Assembly (NCBI GenBank): GCA_025041175.1
Contig: JAKCFJ010000001.1
Coordinates: forward strand, 558,001 to 622,000
From: Halobacteriales archaeon YIM A00010
GTDB lineage: Archaea; Halobacteriota; Halobacteria; Halobacteriales; Haloarculaceae
Direction of reading: 5' to 3'
DNA length: 64,000 bases
Position 1 is the stretch's first letter; each line of letters opens with the position of its first letter. The notes below the pieces were generated by a model, which saw only the letters and a list, made by a program, of their open reading frames with translations, searched no databases and was not told the DNA's origin. Both the position numbers and the translations under genes were made by a program. This document shows, one piece after another, positions 52,875-61,129 of this stretch.

Positions 52875-53864
52875 CTATTTTCGGGGGTCGATCGTCGGGG
52901 TCCGTTCGTCCGTGTCCTCTGCGGTGGGTTCGTCCGATTCGCGTTCCTGTTGGAGCTGGGCGGCCACCGCTTCGACCTGTCGGGTGTGTTCCCGGTTCAC
53001 GGCGATTACCATGTCCGACAGCACGCCGAACATGAACAGTTGGACACCAAGTAGGATGGCGAACGCCGAGACCACAGCGAGCGCTTCGTGCGAGACGTGG
53101 AGGATGAACCACTCGTATCCAACGAACGCGCCGATGAGGACGCCGAACAGAACGCTCAGACCGCCGACGCTCCCGAAGTAAAAGGTGGGGTTGTTCATCC
53201 GGGCCAAACTGTACAGCGTGTGGATGATTCGACCGCCGTCCCGGATCGGATCGAGATTCGTCTCCGACTCCGACGGTCGCGGGGCGTACCCGACGGGAAC
53301 GACGGCGGTCCGGATCCGGTGTTTGACGCACGCGGCTGCCAGTTCGGTTTCGATGGTGAACCCATCGGCCGACAGCCTGATCTGTTCGAGCGAGCCGCGG
53401 GTGAACGCCCGGTAGCCGCTGAGGATGTCCCCGAAATCGCGCCCGTGAACGACGGTGAACGCGCTGTTGATAATGCGGTTTCCGATCCGATTCAGCCGGC
53501 TCATCGCTCTTTCGTCCAGCTCGGCCAGCCGATCACCGATGACGTGCTCGGCGCGTCCCTCGACCAGTGGTTCGAGAAGCCGGTCCACGTCCGCAGGATC
53601 GTAGGTCGAATCGCCGTCGATCAGCACGATGTACTCCGTGTCGACGTATTCGAGTCCTTCCCGAACCGCCTGGCCCTTTCCAGAGCGGCGTTGTTCGACG
53701 ACGCGTGCGCCATGGGTGGTGGCGACCTCCCGTGTGCCGTCGGTCGATCCACCATCGATTACGAGGACGTTCGTGTATCCCTGCTCCACGAAGCCGTCGA
53801 CGACCGGTCCGATCGTCGAGGCCTCGTTGAACGTCGGAATGAGAACGCACACGTCAGGAGTCAT
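52875..53864 (-). CDS. aglJ: Dolichyl-phosphate glycosyltransferase AglJ-type
   Basis: 329 residues from ATG 53864 (MTPDVCVLIPTFNEAST). GT2 fold: IPTFNEAS, DGGSTDGT, and the metal site LIDGDSTYDP. Two membrane helices (~230-255 and ~265-290) and a polar tail follow, as in AglJ of Haloferax volcanii, which adds the first hexose to dolichol phosphate for S-layer N-glycosylation. An extension to 53885 is possible. The cloverleaf repeat lies just upstream. Confidence 0.88.
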   Translation of the reverse strand: MTPDVCVLIPTFNEASTIGPVVDGFVEQGYTNVLVIDGGSTDGTREVATTHGARVVEQRRSGKGQAVREGLEYVDTEYIVLIDGDSTYDPADVDRLLEPLVEGRAEHVIGDRLAELDERAMSRLNRIGNRIINSAFTVVHGRDFGDILSGYRAFTRGSLEQIRLSADGFTIETELAAACVKHRIRTAVVPVGYAPRPSESETNLDPIRDGGRIIHTLYSLARMNNPTFYFGSVGGLSVLFGVLIGAFVGYEWFILHVSHEALAVVSAFAILLGVQLFMFGVLSDMVIAVNREHTRQVEAVAAQLQQERESDEPTAEDTDERTPTIDPRK

Positions 53865-53968
53865 CGGTACTATACTACCACTCACGCCTCGTCCGCAAAA
53901 ACCTCATCGTCTCTCTGTCCCTCCTCTCCGACTGTCACGCTAGCTACAGAAATACAAGGAGAGTGCCT

Positions 53969-54038
53969 CGGGGTCTCGCAAATCACGGAGTGATTTGCTG
54001 GATACAGGAAATCTTCGATTTCCTTTGACTTGACCCCG
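53969..54038. repeat. Perfect three-stem cloverleaf palindrome
   Basis: Outer stem CGGGGTC (53969-53975) with GACCCCG (54032-54038). Inside it are hairpin GCAAATCAC-GGA-GTGATTTGC (53978-53998) and hairpin AGGAAATC-TTC-GATTTCCT (54006-54024). All stems are perfect (7, 9 and 8 bp) with three-base loops. It lies in the 180-base gap between two minus-strand genes. It could be a REP-like mobile palindrome, an RNA processing or termination element, or an IS200/605-type end remnant. Confidence 0.6.
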
Positions 54039-54046
54039 GGCGCAGT

Positions 54047-54670
54047 TCACTCCTCGTCGTCCTCGTCGTCCTGTAGCTCTCGTTTTATCGTGTCCAGCTC
54101 CGCATCGACGCTTATGTCCTCCTCAGCGTCGGAACCGGCGTCGGGACCCTCCACGTCGATCCTGATCGCCCCATCCCCATCGCTCCGATCCTCGGTCGCT
54201 TCCTCGCCTCCGGCCTCTGTCTCGTTCGGTCCGGAGAGACGCTCGTCAATATCCTCGCTGAGCGAGCGGGCGTCGTTCAGAAGGGATCGGGCATCCTCGT
54301 TGGGAGGCTCTCCTTCTAGTGCCCCCTGAAGATCCGAGAGAGCGCCGTCGAGCGCGTCGAGCGTTCGCCGCCCTGTCCTACGAACGCGTCGGTCTCCGTC
54401 CCCCGGTTGGGACGTGGCCGCGCGCTCCTCTCGGCCGTTGACCAATCGGAGCAGTCCCTGGAGGAGTTCGAGCGCGCGGATGTGGGTCTCTAACAGGGAG
54501 ATGAGCGTCGGGATCGTGTGCTCCTCGGTGAACCGAAGAAACCGCCCGGGCGATGGCAGGCGACGAGACCGTGACTGGTGCTGCTCGTCGGCGAGGGTGT
54601 CCTGCAGCTCCGAAAGCGTCGTCGAAAGGTCCGAGAGCAGTTCGTCGAGATCATCGTCCTGTCTGTCCAT
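54047..54670 (-). CDS. Acidic haloarchaeal protein with coiled-coil
   Basis: 207 residues from ATG 54670 (MDRQDDDLDELLSDLSTTL). An N-terminal coiled coil, a middle helical block (FTEEHTIPTLISLLETHIRALELL), and an acidic disordered tail after ~150. Similar unnamed proteins occur in other haloarchaea. Function unknown. The in-frame start at 54700 is less likely. Confidence 0.7.
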   Translation of the reverse strand: MDRQDDDLDELLSDLSTTLSELQDTLADEQHQSRSRRLPSPGRFLRFTEEHTIPTLISLLETHIRALELLQGLLRLVNGREERAATSQPGDGDRRVRRTGRRTLDALDGALSDLQGALEGEPPNEDARSLLNDARSLSEDIDERLSGPNETEAGGEEATEDRSDGDGAIRIDVEGPDAGSDAEEDISVDAELDTIKRELQDDEDDEE

Positions 54671-54740
54671 GGATCTACTCCGGTCTCCGGCGTGATACAC
54701 GTGTCGGAGATTCGGTGGTTGATGCTGCCAGAAGCTTTAT

Positions 54741-54748
54741 AATATATA
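54741..54748 (+). promoter_or_regulatory. TATA box for DUF7504-like gene
   Basis: AATATATA, 25-32 bases before the ATG at 54773; the wider stretch TTTATAATATATA is the most AT-rich in this area. Confidence 0.5.
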
Positions 54749-54772
54749 CAGGTACTACTATGTAATATTGTG

Positions 54773-55405
54773 ATGGATGGGGAGAATACAACGCGAGCGT
54801 TTGCTCGCTCGCTCGCTGCGCTCAAACGACAGGGATGTAGCTTGCTCATCACCGGTCCGGTCCGCGACGGCTCCCATCTTCGACTCTCCCGGCAGTTGAT
54901 GGGCGATGCCGACGCGGAGTCGCGCTGGCGGTTGGTCGTTGCGACCGACACGAGAGACGTTGGTATCCGTTGTCCGGACGCGGCTGATGCGCAGCGTTAC
55001 CGGCGCATCGACCGGCGTCCGGCGATGCGGGGCAGCGCGGTCCGTACGTGCACAGCGTCGCCGTTGGATCTCTTCGCGTTGGAACGAGAGATGCACGAGA
55101 CGATCAACGAGTTCGACGTCGTCGCGGATGGGCTTTCTCCGGGGGAGCTGCGAGTCTGTGTCGACTCGCTCCAACCGCTGGTCGACATCCACGGCACCCA
55201 AGCCGTCGAACAGTTCCTCGATGCGATCATCGAACGCATCGACGAAACGAGTGGTATGGGACATTTCCATCTCCCGGTCGATCCCGAGTATGCGATCGTT
55301 TCGGAGCTCTCGCTCCGCTTCGACGCGCAGATCGAACTCCAGGACGGAAAACACCGGTGGCACCTCCTCAAAGACGACATCCAAACGGGGTGGCTCGAGA
55401 TCTAG
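54773..55405 (+). CDS. DUF7504-like protein (KaiC/RecA-like fold)
   Basis: 210 residues. QGCSLLITGPVRDGSHLRLSRQL occupies the place of a P-loop but lacks GK[ST], as in haloarchaeal DUF7504 proteins that resemble degenerate KaiC/RecA domains. LRVCVDSLQPLVDIHG is the Walker B-like strand. A sensory or regulatory role is commonly assumed. The family label is tentative. ATG 54773 fits the TATA box. Confidence 0.72.
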   Translation: MDGENTTRAFARSLAALKRQGCSLLITGPVRDGSHLRLSRQLMGDADAESRWRLVVATDTRDVGIRCPDAADAQRYRRIDRRPAMRGSAVRTCTASPLDLFALEREMHETINEFDVVADGLSPGELRVCVDSLQPLVDIHGTQAVEQFLDAIIERIDETSGMGHFHLPVDPEYAIVSELSLRFDAQIELQDGKHRWHLLKDDIQTGWLEI

Positions 55406-55427
55406 GCCAACCAAAACGCTTTTGAAT

Positions 55428-55441
55428 TTAGGTCCGCCTAA
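55428..55441. promoter_or_regulatory. Possible DtxR-type metal-regulator box
   Basis: TTAGGTCCGCCTAA, an inverted repeat TTAGG-N4-CCTAA resembling the core of DtxR/IdeR operators, lies 10-23 bases before the ATG at 55451, where a bound repressor would block the start of transcription. Confidence 0.35.
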
Positions 55442-55450
55442 TCATCGGTG

Positions 55451-55594
55451 ATGGCTACGTCCGAACCCACAGTAGAGTCCACCGAGGCGATCATCACCGC
55501 ACACGCGACTGCGCCGGAGAAAACGGTGTTTGTCGAATCCGACAACCACGACGCGTGGATCGCAACGGATCACGTCGTCGATCTCGAACGCTGA
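55451..55594 (+). CDS. Small haloarchaeal protein (DUF7331-like)
   Basis: 47 residues: MATSEPTVESTEAIITAHAT followed by VFVESDNHDAWIATDHVV. Too short for most gene callers, but the composition is typical and I recall related micro-proteins with an AWI(A/Q)(T/S)D motif. Function unknown. A TATA-like TTTTGAAT and the metal box precede it. Confidence 0.6.
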   Translation: MATSEPTVESTEAIITAHATAPEKTVFVESDNHDAWIATDHVVDLER

Positions 55595-55643
55595 TTCTCG
55601 TCTCTCCCCGGTATCGCGCCGATACGACTGGACTGGCGACCAG

Positions 55644-56060
55644 CTATTCTGCTGCCATCAGTCCGATTCGGTTCGTCTCGGAGTCCGTGATGAGCGCGTA
55701 GTGTCCGCCGGTATCGGGGATCGGTTCCGGCGGGACGAGGACCTCCCCACCGGCCGATTCGACCCGGGCGAGCACGTCGTCGAGATCGCCGTCGACGGAC
55801 AGATAGACGACGAGTCCGCTGTCGTCTACGGGCGCGTAGGGGATCGTCTCTCCGCTGTCGGGCGTGTACTCGTCTGTCTCGACGATCATACCACCGACAG
55901 CCCCCTCCTCGGCGGGGAACATCCCCCACCGTCCGTTGGGGGCGTCATCTGATTCGGGTTCGTAAACATCTAGCTCCTCGTTGAGAACGGTCGAATAGAA
56001 GTCGACCGCCCTGTCGAAGTCGATACTGGGGATTTCGACCCAGTTAAAAGCGTGTGACAT
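55644..56060 (-). CDS. VOC-family (glyoxalase-like) protein
   Basis: 138 residues from ATG 56060 (MSHAFNWVEIPSIDFDRAV). Vicinal oxygen chelate pattern: FYSTVLNEEL, the mid-domain GGMIVETDEYTP, VYLSVDGDLDDVLARVESAGGEV and ending YALITDSETNRIGL. One of the metal ligands expected in glyoxalase I (first His) is replaced by Trp-Val-Glu. Substrate unknown. Convergent with the small gene at 55451, downstream of dpsA. Confidence 0.87.
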   Translation of the reverse strand: MSHAFNWVEIPSIDFDRAVDFYSTVLNEELDVYEPESDDAPNGRWGMFPAEEGAVGGMIVETDEYTPDSGETIPYAPVDDSGLVVYLSVDGDLDDVLARVESAGGEVLVPPEPIPDTGGHYALITDSETNRIGLMAAE

Positions 56061-56151
56061 GGGGTGTTCACTCCGGGTGGAGGTGGCACCTCCAGCTAAT
56101 CGAACGTGACCGGAGGGGATATATCCACGCCAAGCGGAGTGAAAGTGAACG

Positions 56152-56700
56152 TTACTTCGTTGCTTCTTTGAGGACGAGCGAATCGTCTTCGAGGTAGTGC
56201 TCGATGTGGTGGGCGTCGTCTTCGACCTCGACGAGGATGTCCCGCAGCAGTTCGCCGGTCGCGTAATCACCGAGGTTGTCCGCGAGTTCGATGTGGTCGC
56301 GGAGCGACTCGATGATGTCGCCGTACATTTCGAGATCGTTCGCAAGCGAGAGCCGAATGTCGTACACGTCCTCGCCCTCGAACGAGACCGTCGCCCGCTC
56401 CTGTTGGGTAGCCGGTCCAGCGACCGGAACGCCGCCCAGCGCCTGGGCGCGCTCTGCGATCTCGTCTGCCCCCAGTTCCATCGTCTCGTAGGCCTCTTCG
56501 AGGAACAGGTGCAGATCGCGGAACTCCGCGCCCTCGACGTCCCAGTGATGCTTTTTCAGCTGGTGATAGAGGACGTAGGCGTTCGCGAGATCCGTGTTCA
56601 GCGCATCGATGACCTGCTCGGAACGATCGGTGTCGATGCGGAGCTCGTTTTCGGTTACCGTTCCTTCTTCCTGACGGATCCGCTCTTCTTGCGTGCTCAT
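56152..56700 (-). CDS. dpsA: Dps-family ferritin DpsA
   Basis: 182 residues. Four-helix Dps fold with ferroxidase residues in YHQLKKHHWDVEGAEFRDLHLFLEEAYE (His, Asp, Glu across the dimer interface). It stores iron and protects DNA from peroxide, and forms 12-mers. It matches haloarchaeal DpsA in length. A TATA-like GATTTAAG (minus strand, 56728-56735) is about 28 bases before the ATG, and a palindrome at 56757-56770 lies just upstream of that. Confidence 0.95.
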   Translation of the reverse strand: MSTQEERIRQEEGTVTENELRIDTDRSEQVIDALNTDLANAYVLYHQLKKHHWDVEGAEFRDLHLFLEEAYETMELGADEIAERAQALGGVPVAGPATQQERATVSFEGEDVYDIRLSLANDLEMYGDIIESLRDHIELADNLGDYATGELLRDILVEVEDDAHHIEHYLEDDSLVLKEATK

Positions 56701-56756
56701 CTCATCCGGCAGTACTCCCGCCTATCACTTAAATCTTCGTGGGTTGGGAAATAATC

Positions 56757-56770
56757 TTTGGCTAACCAAA
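56757..56770. promoter_or_regulatory. Possible iron-regulator box upstream of dpsA
   Basis: TTTGG-CTAA-CCAAA, a 14-base inverted repeat that on the minus strand reads TTTGGTTAGCCAAA, close to the TTAGGTTAGCCTAA core of DtxR-type sites. It is about 20 bases upstream of the TATA-like box of dpsA. Confidence 0.35.
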
Positions 56771-56855
56771 ACCACAGTTCCAGGAGTGCAATTAGTATCA
56801 TACATATCGAAAAAACCCTGTTCGCACGGGAAGCGTAGTCGAACTGCTCCATTCA

Positions 56856-57362
56856 TCACTCCCGTGGTTCGTTCAGCACTTCGGAGCCGTTGTGGACGAC
56901 GACAGTCCGCTGTGGGAGACCGTTTTCGAACTCGAACGAGGCCTCGTACTCGATGTCCGTCACACACATCGAGCAGAGATCGTCGGTCTCGCGTTCGTAG
57001 GACTGCACCGAGACGGTGAGCGTTTTTTCCTCGCACGTCGCGCGTTTCAGTTTCGCCGTGTAGCACGTGTTCGATCCGTTGATCGTTCCCGAAACGCGGA
57101 CGCTGTTCGATTCGAACGCGGCGCTGCTCTCGGCTTTCTCCGTGCCACATTCGGTGGAGATAACCTCGAACGAGCTGTTCGTGAGTCTTGGCCCGGGAGA
57201 GCCGCTATCGGTTCCGGTCGTGTCGTTGTCGTCGGTGTCCTCGGGGCTCTGTGTCGTGTTGTTCGGTTGCTCGGTTCCTGAGTCATCCCGTCGCGTCAGA
57301 CAACCAGCCAACCCGAGTACAGCGCTCCCACCGATGATTTTGAGAAGCGCGCGTCGATTCAT
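56856..57362 (-). CDS. Tat-type lipoprotein, unknown function
   Basis: 168 residues. The signal peptide MNRRALLKIIGGSAVLGLAGC has an RR pair and lipobox LAGC, cleaved before Cys21. A Thr/Asp-rich linker follows (~25-60), then a beta-rich domain with CxxC (DLCSMCVTD) and further Cys residues (STECGTEK, NTCYTAKL, ATCEEK). It is surface-anchored; function unknown. Typical haloarchaeal linker composition. Confidence 0.85.
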   Translation of the reverse strand: MNRRALLKIIGGSAVLGLAGCLTRRDDSGTEQPNNTTQSPEDTDDNDTTGTDSGSPGPRLTNSSFEVISTECGTEKAESSAAFESNSVRVSGTINGSNTCYTAKLKRATCEEKTLTVSVQSYERETDDLCSMCVTDIEYEASFEFENGLPQRTVVVHNGSEVLNEPRE

Positions 57363-57423
57363 TGTGGTTTATACTGTGTTACTATTCTACAAAGTCGTTG
57401 GGAAATAACGGATAATCGTCTCA

Positions 57424-57531
57424 TAGGGACTGTTGTGATTCCGTCGCGCTGTGGCGACACAGAACGGTTCGTGAAACCCCAGAGCCGTCGTCAGTCAACG
57501 ACCGTGCCGAACATACTCACAACAGTCCCTA
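57424..57531. mobile_element. Miniature inverted-repeat element, family 2, copy C
   Basis: 108 bp, ends TAGGGACTGTTGTG and CACAACAGTCCCTA. Left flank TCA (57421-57423), right flank TCG (57532-57534): a 3-bp duplication with one change. On the minus strand the element end supplies the TAG stop of the xdhC-like gene. Confidence 0.88.
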
Positions 57532-58692
57532 TCGAGCACCCGTTCCCGGCGTGTCGATCTCGAGGCGTTCGTGGATCCGACCATCGCGCGTTTTGAGGTG
57601 GCGTGGCGTCCGCTCGTTGTGGACGACGAGCAGTTCGGAGACGATGCTGTGCGCGATCTGGTAGGGAGTCCCGCCGCCCAGATCGAGTCCAACGGGCGTG
57701 TACAGCTTGTGTAGCTCCTCGGCTGGGAATCCCTCACCCTGCTCGGCGACCGTCGTTTGCATCTCCTCGAAGCGCTCGCGTGGACCCATGAGTCCGATGT
57801 ACTGCACCTCTGTCGGAAGGAGCGCCTCGGCGGTCAGGCGGTCGTCGACGAAGTTGTGCGTCATCACGACCGCGTAGGTGTTTTCATCGAACGCGAGCTC
57901 GTCCCGTAGTCGTCCCGGAGCGGTCGACAGCACGCGATCGGCCGCCGGAAAGCGCTCCTCGGTCGCGCTTGCGCCGCGGAAGCCGACGACAGTCACGCGA
58001 AAGTCCACGTTCTTCGCCAGTTCACAGACCGGGGCGACGTCGTGGCCGGTTCCGAACACGAACAGCTCCGGCGGTGGTGTTATCCCGTCGACGAACACCG
58101 TGGCTGTCGTGCCGTCACCGTCGATTTCGATGGTGATCGTTTCCGCGGCCCCCTGTGAAGCGATCTCGTCGGCCGGCTCACCGAGCGCACTGGCGAGCCA
58201 GTCCGGCCACGCGCCCGAGAGACGGGTGGGTTCCGTTCCGTCGTAGTACGCTCGATCCCCGAGCTGTACCGCGGCGTCGTCGCTAGCGAGAACTGTGCAC
58301 GCGGCGACGGTCTCGCCGGCTTCGAACGCCGAGAGGACGGGGCGGTACTCCTCGGTAAGCGGTTCGATCAGAACGTCGATCACGCCGTTACAGCCGACAC
58401 CCAGCCCCCACACGTCGTCGTCCTCCATCAGATCGAACGTTTCCATCCGTGGTTCGTCCGCCGCGAGCACGTCGGCGGCGAGCGACCGGACGTCCTCCTC
58501 GAGACAGCCCGCGGTGACGCTCCCGAGCGCGCCGCCGTCTTCTGGAACCACCATCTTCGCACCGGGTGGCCGATACGCGCTCCCACGAACGTCGACGACT
58601 GTCGCTAGCGCGGCGGATCGCCCTGTATCGATTGCTTCGCGGGCGGCGGCAAACACCTCCGTTTCCGGTACGCTCCAGGAACTCCGGGTCAT
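57529..58692 (-). CDS. XdhC/CoxF-family molybdenum hydroxylase maturation protein
   Basis: 387 residues. The N-terminal XdhC/CoxI domain has ALATVVDVRGSAYRPPGAKM and GSVTAGCLEEDV (Cys of the family), and the C-terminal Rossmann domain LFVFGTGHDVAPVCEL. Family members sulfurate or insert the molybdenum cofactor of xanthine dehydrogenase or CO dehydrogenase. Last gene of the cluster. The final codon is CGA, and the stop TAG lies inside element 2C; the original stop was probably TGA one codon earlier. Confidence 0.9.
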   Translation of the reverse strand: MTRSSWSVPETEVFAAAREAIDTGRSAALATVVDVRGSAYRPPGAKMVVPEDGGALGSVTAGCLEEDVRSLAADVLAADEPRMETFDLMEDDDVWGLGVGCNGVIDVLIEPLTEEYRPVLSAFEAGETVAACTVLASDDAAVQLGDRAYYDGTEPTRLSGAWPDWLASALGEPADEIASQGAAETITIEIDGDGTTATVFVDGITPPPELFVFGTGHDVAPVCELAKNVDFRVTVVGFRGASATEERFPAADRVLSTAPGRLRDELAFDENTYAVVMTHNFVDDRLTAEALLPTEVQYIGLMGPRERFEEMQTTVAEQGEGFPAEELHKLYTPVGLDLGGGTPYQIAHSIVSELLVVHNERTPRHLKTRDGRIHERLEIDTPGTGAR

Positions 58693-58781
58693 TTGTCTCT
58701 AACAATAATGTTACTTCGCGGTAGGTAATGACTCTTTCCCGGGGCTGGCGTTCTCTTCCGGTCCGGTCGCGTCCGGGACGA

Positions 58782-60086
58782 TCAGTCGGTATCGATCCGT
58801 CTGGGGTCGTGTTCGTAGCCGATCGATTGGCGGTCGAGTTCGAGCTGTCGCGCGATCTCTTCGAGGTCGGACGGTCCACGAAACGCGAACAATCCGGCGA
58901 CGTAGGGGAGCGCTGCCGCCATCCCGCGGGCAGTTGGTTCGTACTCGGGCGCTCCCGCGAGGGGATTGAGCCAGAGCGTTCGGCGCGCGTCGTGTGACAG
59001 CCACGCCATTCCCGCTTCCAACCGGTCGATCGTCCCCGTTTCGAGTCCGTCGCTCACGAGGAACACAGTCGTTCGACGATCGGTTGCGCTGGAGTGCTCG
59101 CGTTTGATGGTGTGGATCGCATCCCCGATTCGGGTCCCGCCCCCCCACTCGGTTTCGGCCCGTTGGAGCGCCGCGAGCGCAGCCGTCGCGGTCGGTGCCC
59201 GAAACGGCTCGGTCACCTCGCGGACGCTCGTATCGAAGAAGAACACCCGGCTGGTGGGCCACGCTGCGGTCGCCGCGTACAGAAACCGGACGAGAAAGCG
59301 CCGGTCGAGGCTGTCGAGCACCGACCGGCTCACGTCGACGAGTAGCACCGCGCGGACCGCTTGCTCAGTACGATCCCGGCGTGGCACCGAGACGACCGTT
59401 CCGCCCGTCGAAACGCTCTCTCTGAGCGCGCGTCGGGCGTCCACCCGCTCGGTACCGATGGCGTCCCATCGCCGCCCATCGAGGTTTTCGATGGCGCGCG
59501 TGAGCCGTCGAATCGCTCGATCGAGTCGGGCGTCGGCGTCGAAATCGATCGTGAGTGGTTCCGATCGGCCCGTTGGGCTGTAGCGTGCGGTGAGCGTCGG
59601 CTCCGACGCGACGCTTTCGGTATCGGGGGTCGGTCGTGTCCAGTTCGGCGGGGTGGTGTTCCGCGTCGTCTCGGATCGGTCGTCCTGGGCCGAGTCGGCG
59701 TCGACGTCGTCTGCCACGGATCCGGCAGGCCACCCCCTGGGATTGTCCGGCTGGGGCTGGCTGTCCGTGTCGTTTCCGGCGTCGGCCGCCAATCCGGCGG
59801 TCAACCGGCGCCAGAACTCCGGGAACAGCCGTTCGAACGCGTCGAGATCCGCGCGGCGCGAAACGAGCGACGCCCGGAGCGCGGCCCGAACGCGCTCTTT
59901 CTCGTCGAATCCGACGGTTACGAGCGCACGCGCGGCTGTGATCGTCGCGTTCGGGGGGACCGCCACGCCGGCGGATCGCAACGCCCGACAGAACCCCACC
60001 AGCGCGTCGAGCACGCGGTCGCGCGCCCCAACCACGTCGATCGGTCGCGTTTCCTCATTCCCCTCACCGTCGTGTGGTCCGTTCAT
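58782..60086 (-). CDS. VWA-domain protein CoxE-like
   Basis: 434 residues. The N-terminal half is linker-rich and variable. The C-terminal CoxE-type VWA domain has the metal site LLVDVSRSVLDS (DxSxS) and a second segment WGGGTRIGDAIHTI (Thr), later FLVSDGLETG (Asp). With the MoxR ATPase it should act as a chaperone pair inserting copper or cofactor into the oxidase. Start overlaps the MoxR stop by four bases. Confidence 0.9.
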   Translation of the reverse strand: MNGPHDGEGNEETRPIDVVGARDRVLDALVGFCRALRSAGVAVPPNATITAARALVTVGFDEKERVRAALRASLVSRRADLDAFERLFPEFWRRLTAGLAADAGNDTDSQPQPDNPRGWPAGSVADDVDADSAQDDRSETTRNTTPPNWTRPTPDTESVASEPTLTARYSPTGRSEPLTIDFDADARLDRAIRRLTRAIENLDGRRWDAIGTERVDARRALRESVSTGGTVVSVPRRDRTEQAVRAVLLVDVSRSVLDSLDRRFLVRFLYAATAAWPTSRVFFFDTSVREVTEPFRAPTATAALAALQRAETEWGGGTRIGDAIHTIKREHSSATDRRTTVFLVSDGLETGTIDRLEAGMAWLSHDARRTLWLNPLAGAPEYEPTARGMAAALPYVAGLFAFRGPSDLEEIARQLELDRQSIGYEHDPRRIDTD

Positions 60087-61030
60087 CCGTCTGTCCGGGT
60101 CTCACGAGCCGATTCTAGCAGCGCCGACAACAAGGCGTCGTCGACGCGCTCGACGTCCTCGACCTCCTTCAGGAGACACCCGAGCGTGTTTTCGACGGTG
60201 GACGGCGAGAGCGGTTCCGGATCGTCGCCGTCCGCTCGGAGCTGTGCGACTGCGCGCGCCCAGTCTAGGGTTTCGGCGACGCCGGGCTGTTTCACGAACG
60301 GCTCCTCGCGCAGCCGTTGGGTCATCGCACACAGCTCCGTGGCGATCGCTCCATCCAGCTCGGGCACTTTCCGGCGAACGATGGCGCGCTCTTTTTCGTA
60401 CGACGGCGGTTCGAGGTGCAGATACAGACACCGTCGTTTCAACGCGTCCGACAGCCCCCGCGTCCGATTCGATGTGACGATAACCACCGGCGGAACGGAC
60501 GCCGTCACGGTGCCGAATTCGGGGATCGAGACCTGCATGTCCGAGAGCACCTCCAGCAACAGCGCCTCGAACTCCTCGTCAGCGCGGTCGATCTCGTCGA
60601 TGAGCAACACCGGCGGTGGCGCGCTCTCGGCCGCAAGCGCGCGCAACAACGGCCGTTCGAGGAGATACTCCTCGGTGAACACCGACCCAACCGATCCGCT
60701 GTCGATTCCACCGTCACCGCCGCCGCTGTCGTCCGTCTGTACGGCCAGCAGTTGTTTCGTGTAGTTCCACTCGTACAGCGTGTGCTCGGCTGTCAGCCCC
60801 TCATAACACTGGAGGCGGATGAGTTCGGTGTCGAAGCCCTCGGCGAGCACCTTTCCGAGCTCGGTTTTGCCCGATCCCGGCTCCCCTTCGACGAGCAGCG
60901 GCTTTTCGAGGCGCAACGCGAGCAACACCGTCGTTACGACGTCGTCTTCGGCGACGTAGTCGGTCGATTCGAACAGCGCTCTGAGATCGCTCTCGGTCAG
61001 CGACGAAAATACGGGGTTCGTCTCGTTCAT
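60083..61030 (-). CDS. MoxR-type AAA ATPase (CoxD-like)
   Basis: 315 residues from ATG 61030 (MNETNPVFSSLTESDL). Walker A GEPGSGKTE, Walker B LLIDEIDRAD, sensor VIVTSNRTRGLSDAL. In CO dehydrogenase clusters CoxD matures the [CuSMoO2] site together with CoxE. ATG 61030 is chosen because the upstream 20 residues lack family support. Overlaps coxE. Confidence 0.92.
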   Translation of the reverse strand: MNETNPVFSSLTESDLRALFESTDYVAEDDVVTTVLLALRLEKPLLVEGEPGSGKTELGKVLAEGFDTELIRLQCYEGLTAEHTLYEWNYTKQLLAVQTDDSGGGDGGIDSGSVGSVFTEEYLLERPLLRALAAESAPPPVLLIDEIDRADEEFEALLLEVLSDMQVSIPEFGTVTASVPPVVIVTSNRTRGLSDALKRRCLYLHLEPPSYEKERAIVRRKVPELDGAIATELCAMTQRLREEPFVKQPGVAETLDWARAVAQLRADGDDPEPLSPSTVENTLGCLLKEVEDVERVDDALLSALLESARETRTDG

Positions 61031-61129
61031 GGTGGCTCCGGATCCGTCGATCGAGGGCAGTGATGCGCTACGGACGTCATCTGGTACCACGTAGTGACCT
61101 AAGCGGTATAAAAATCACCCAGCCCTGCC

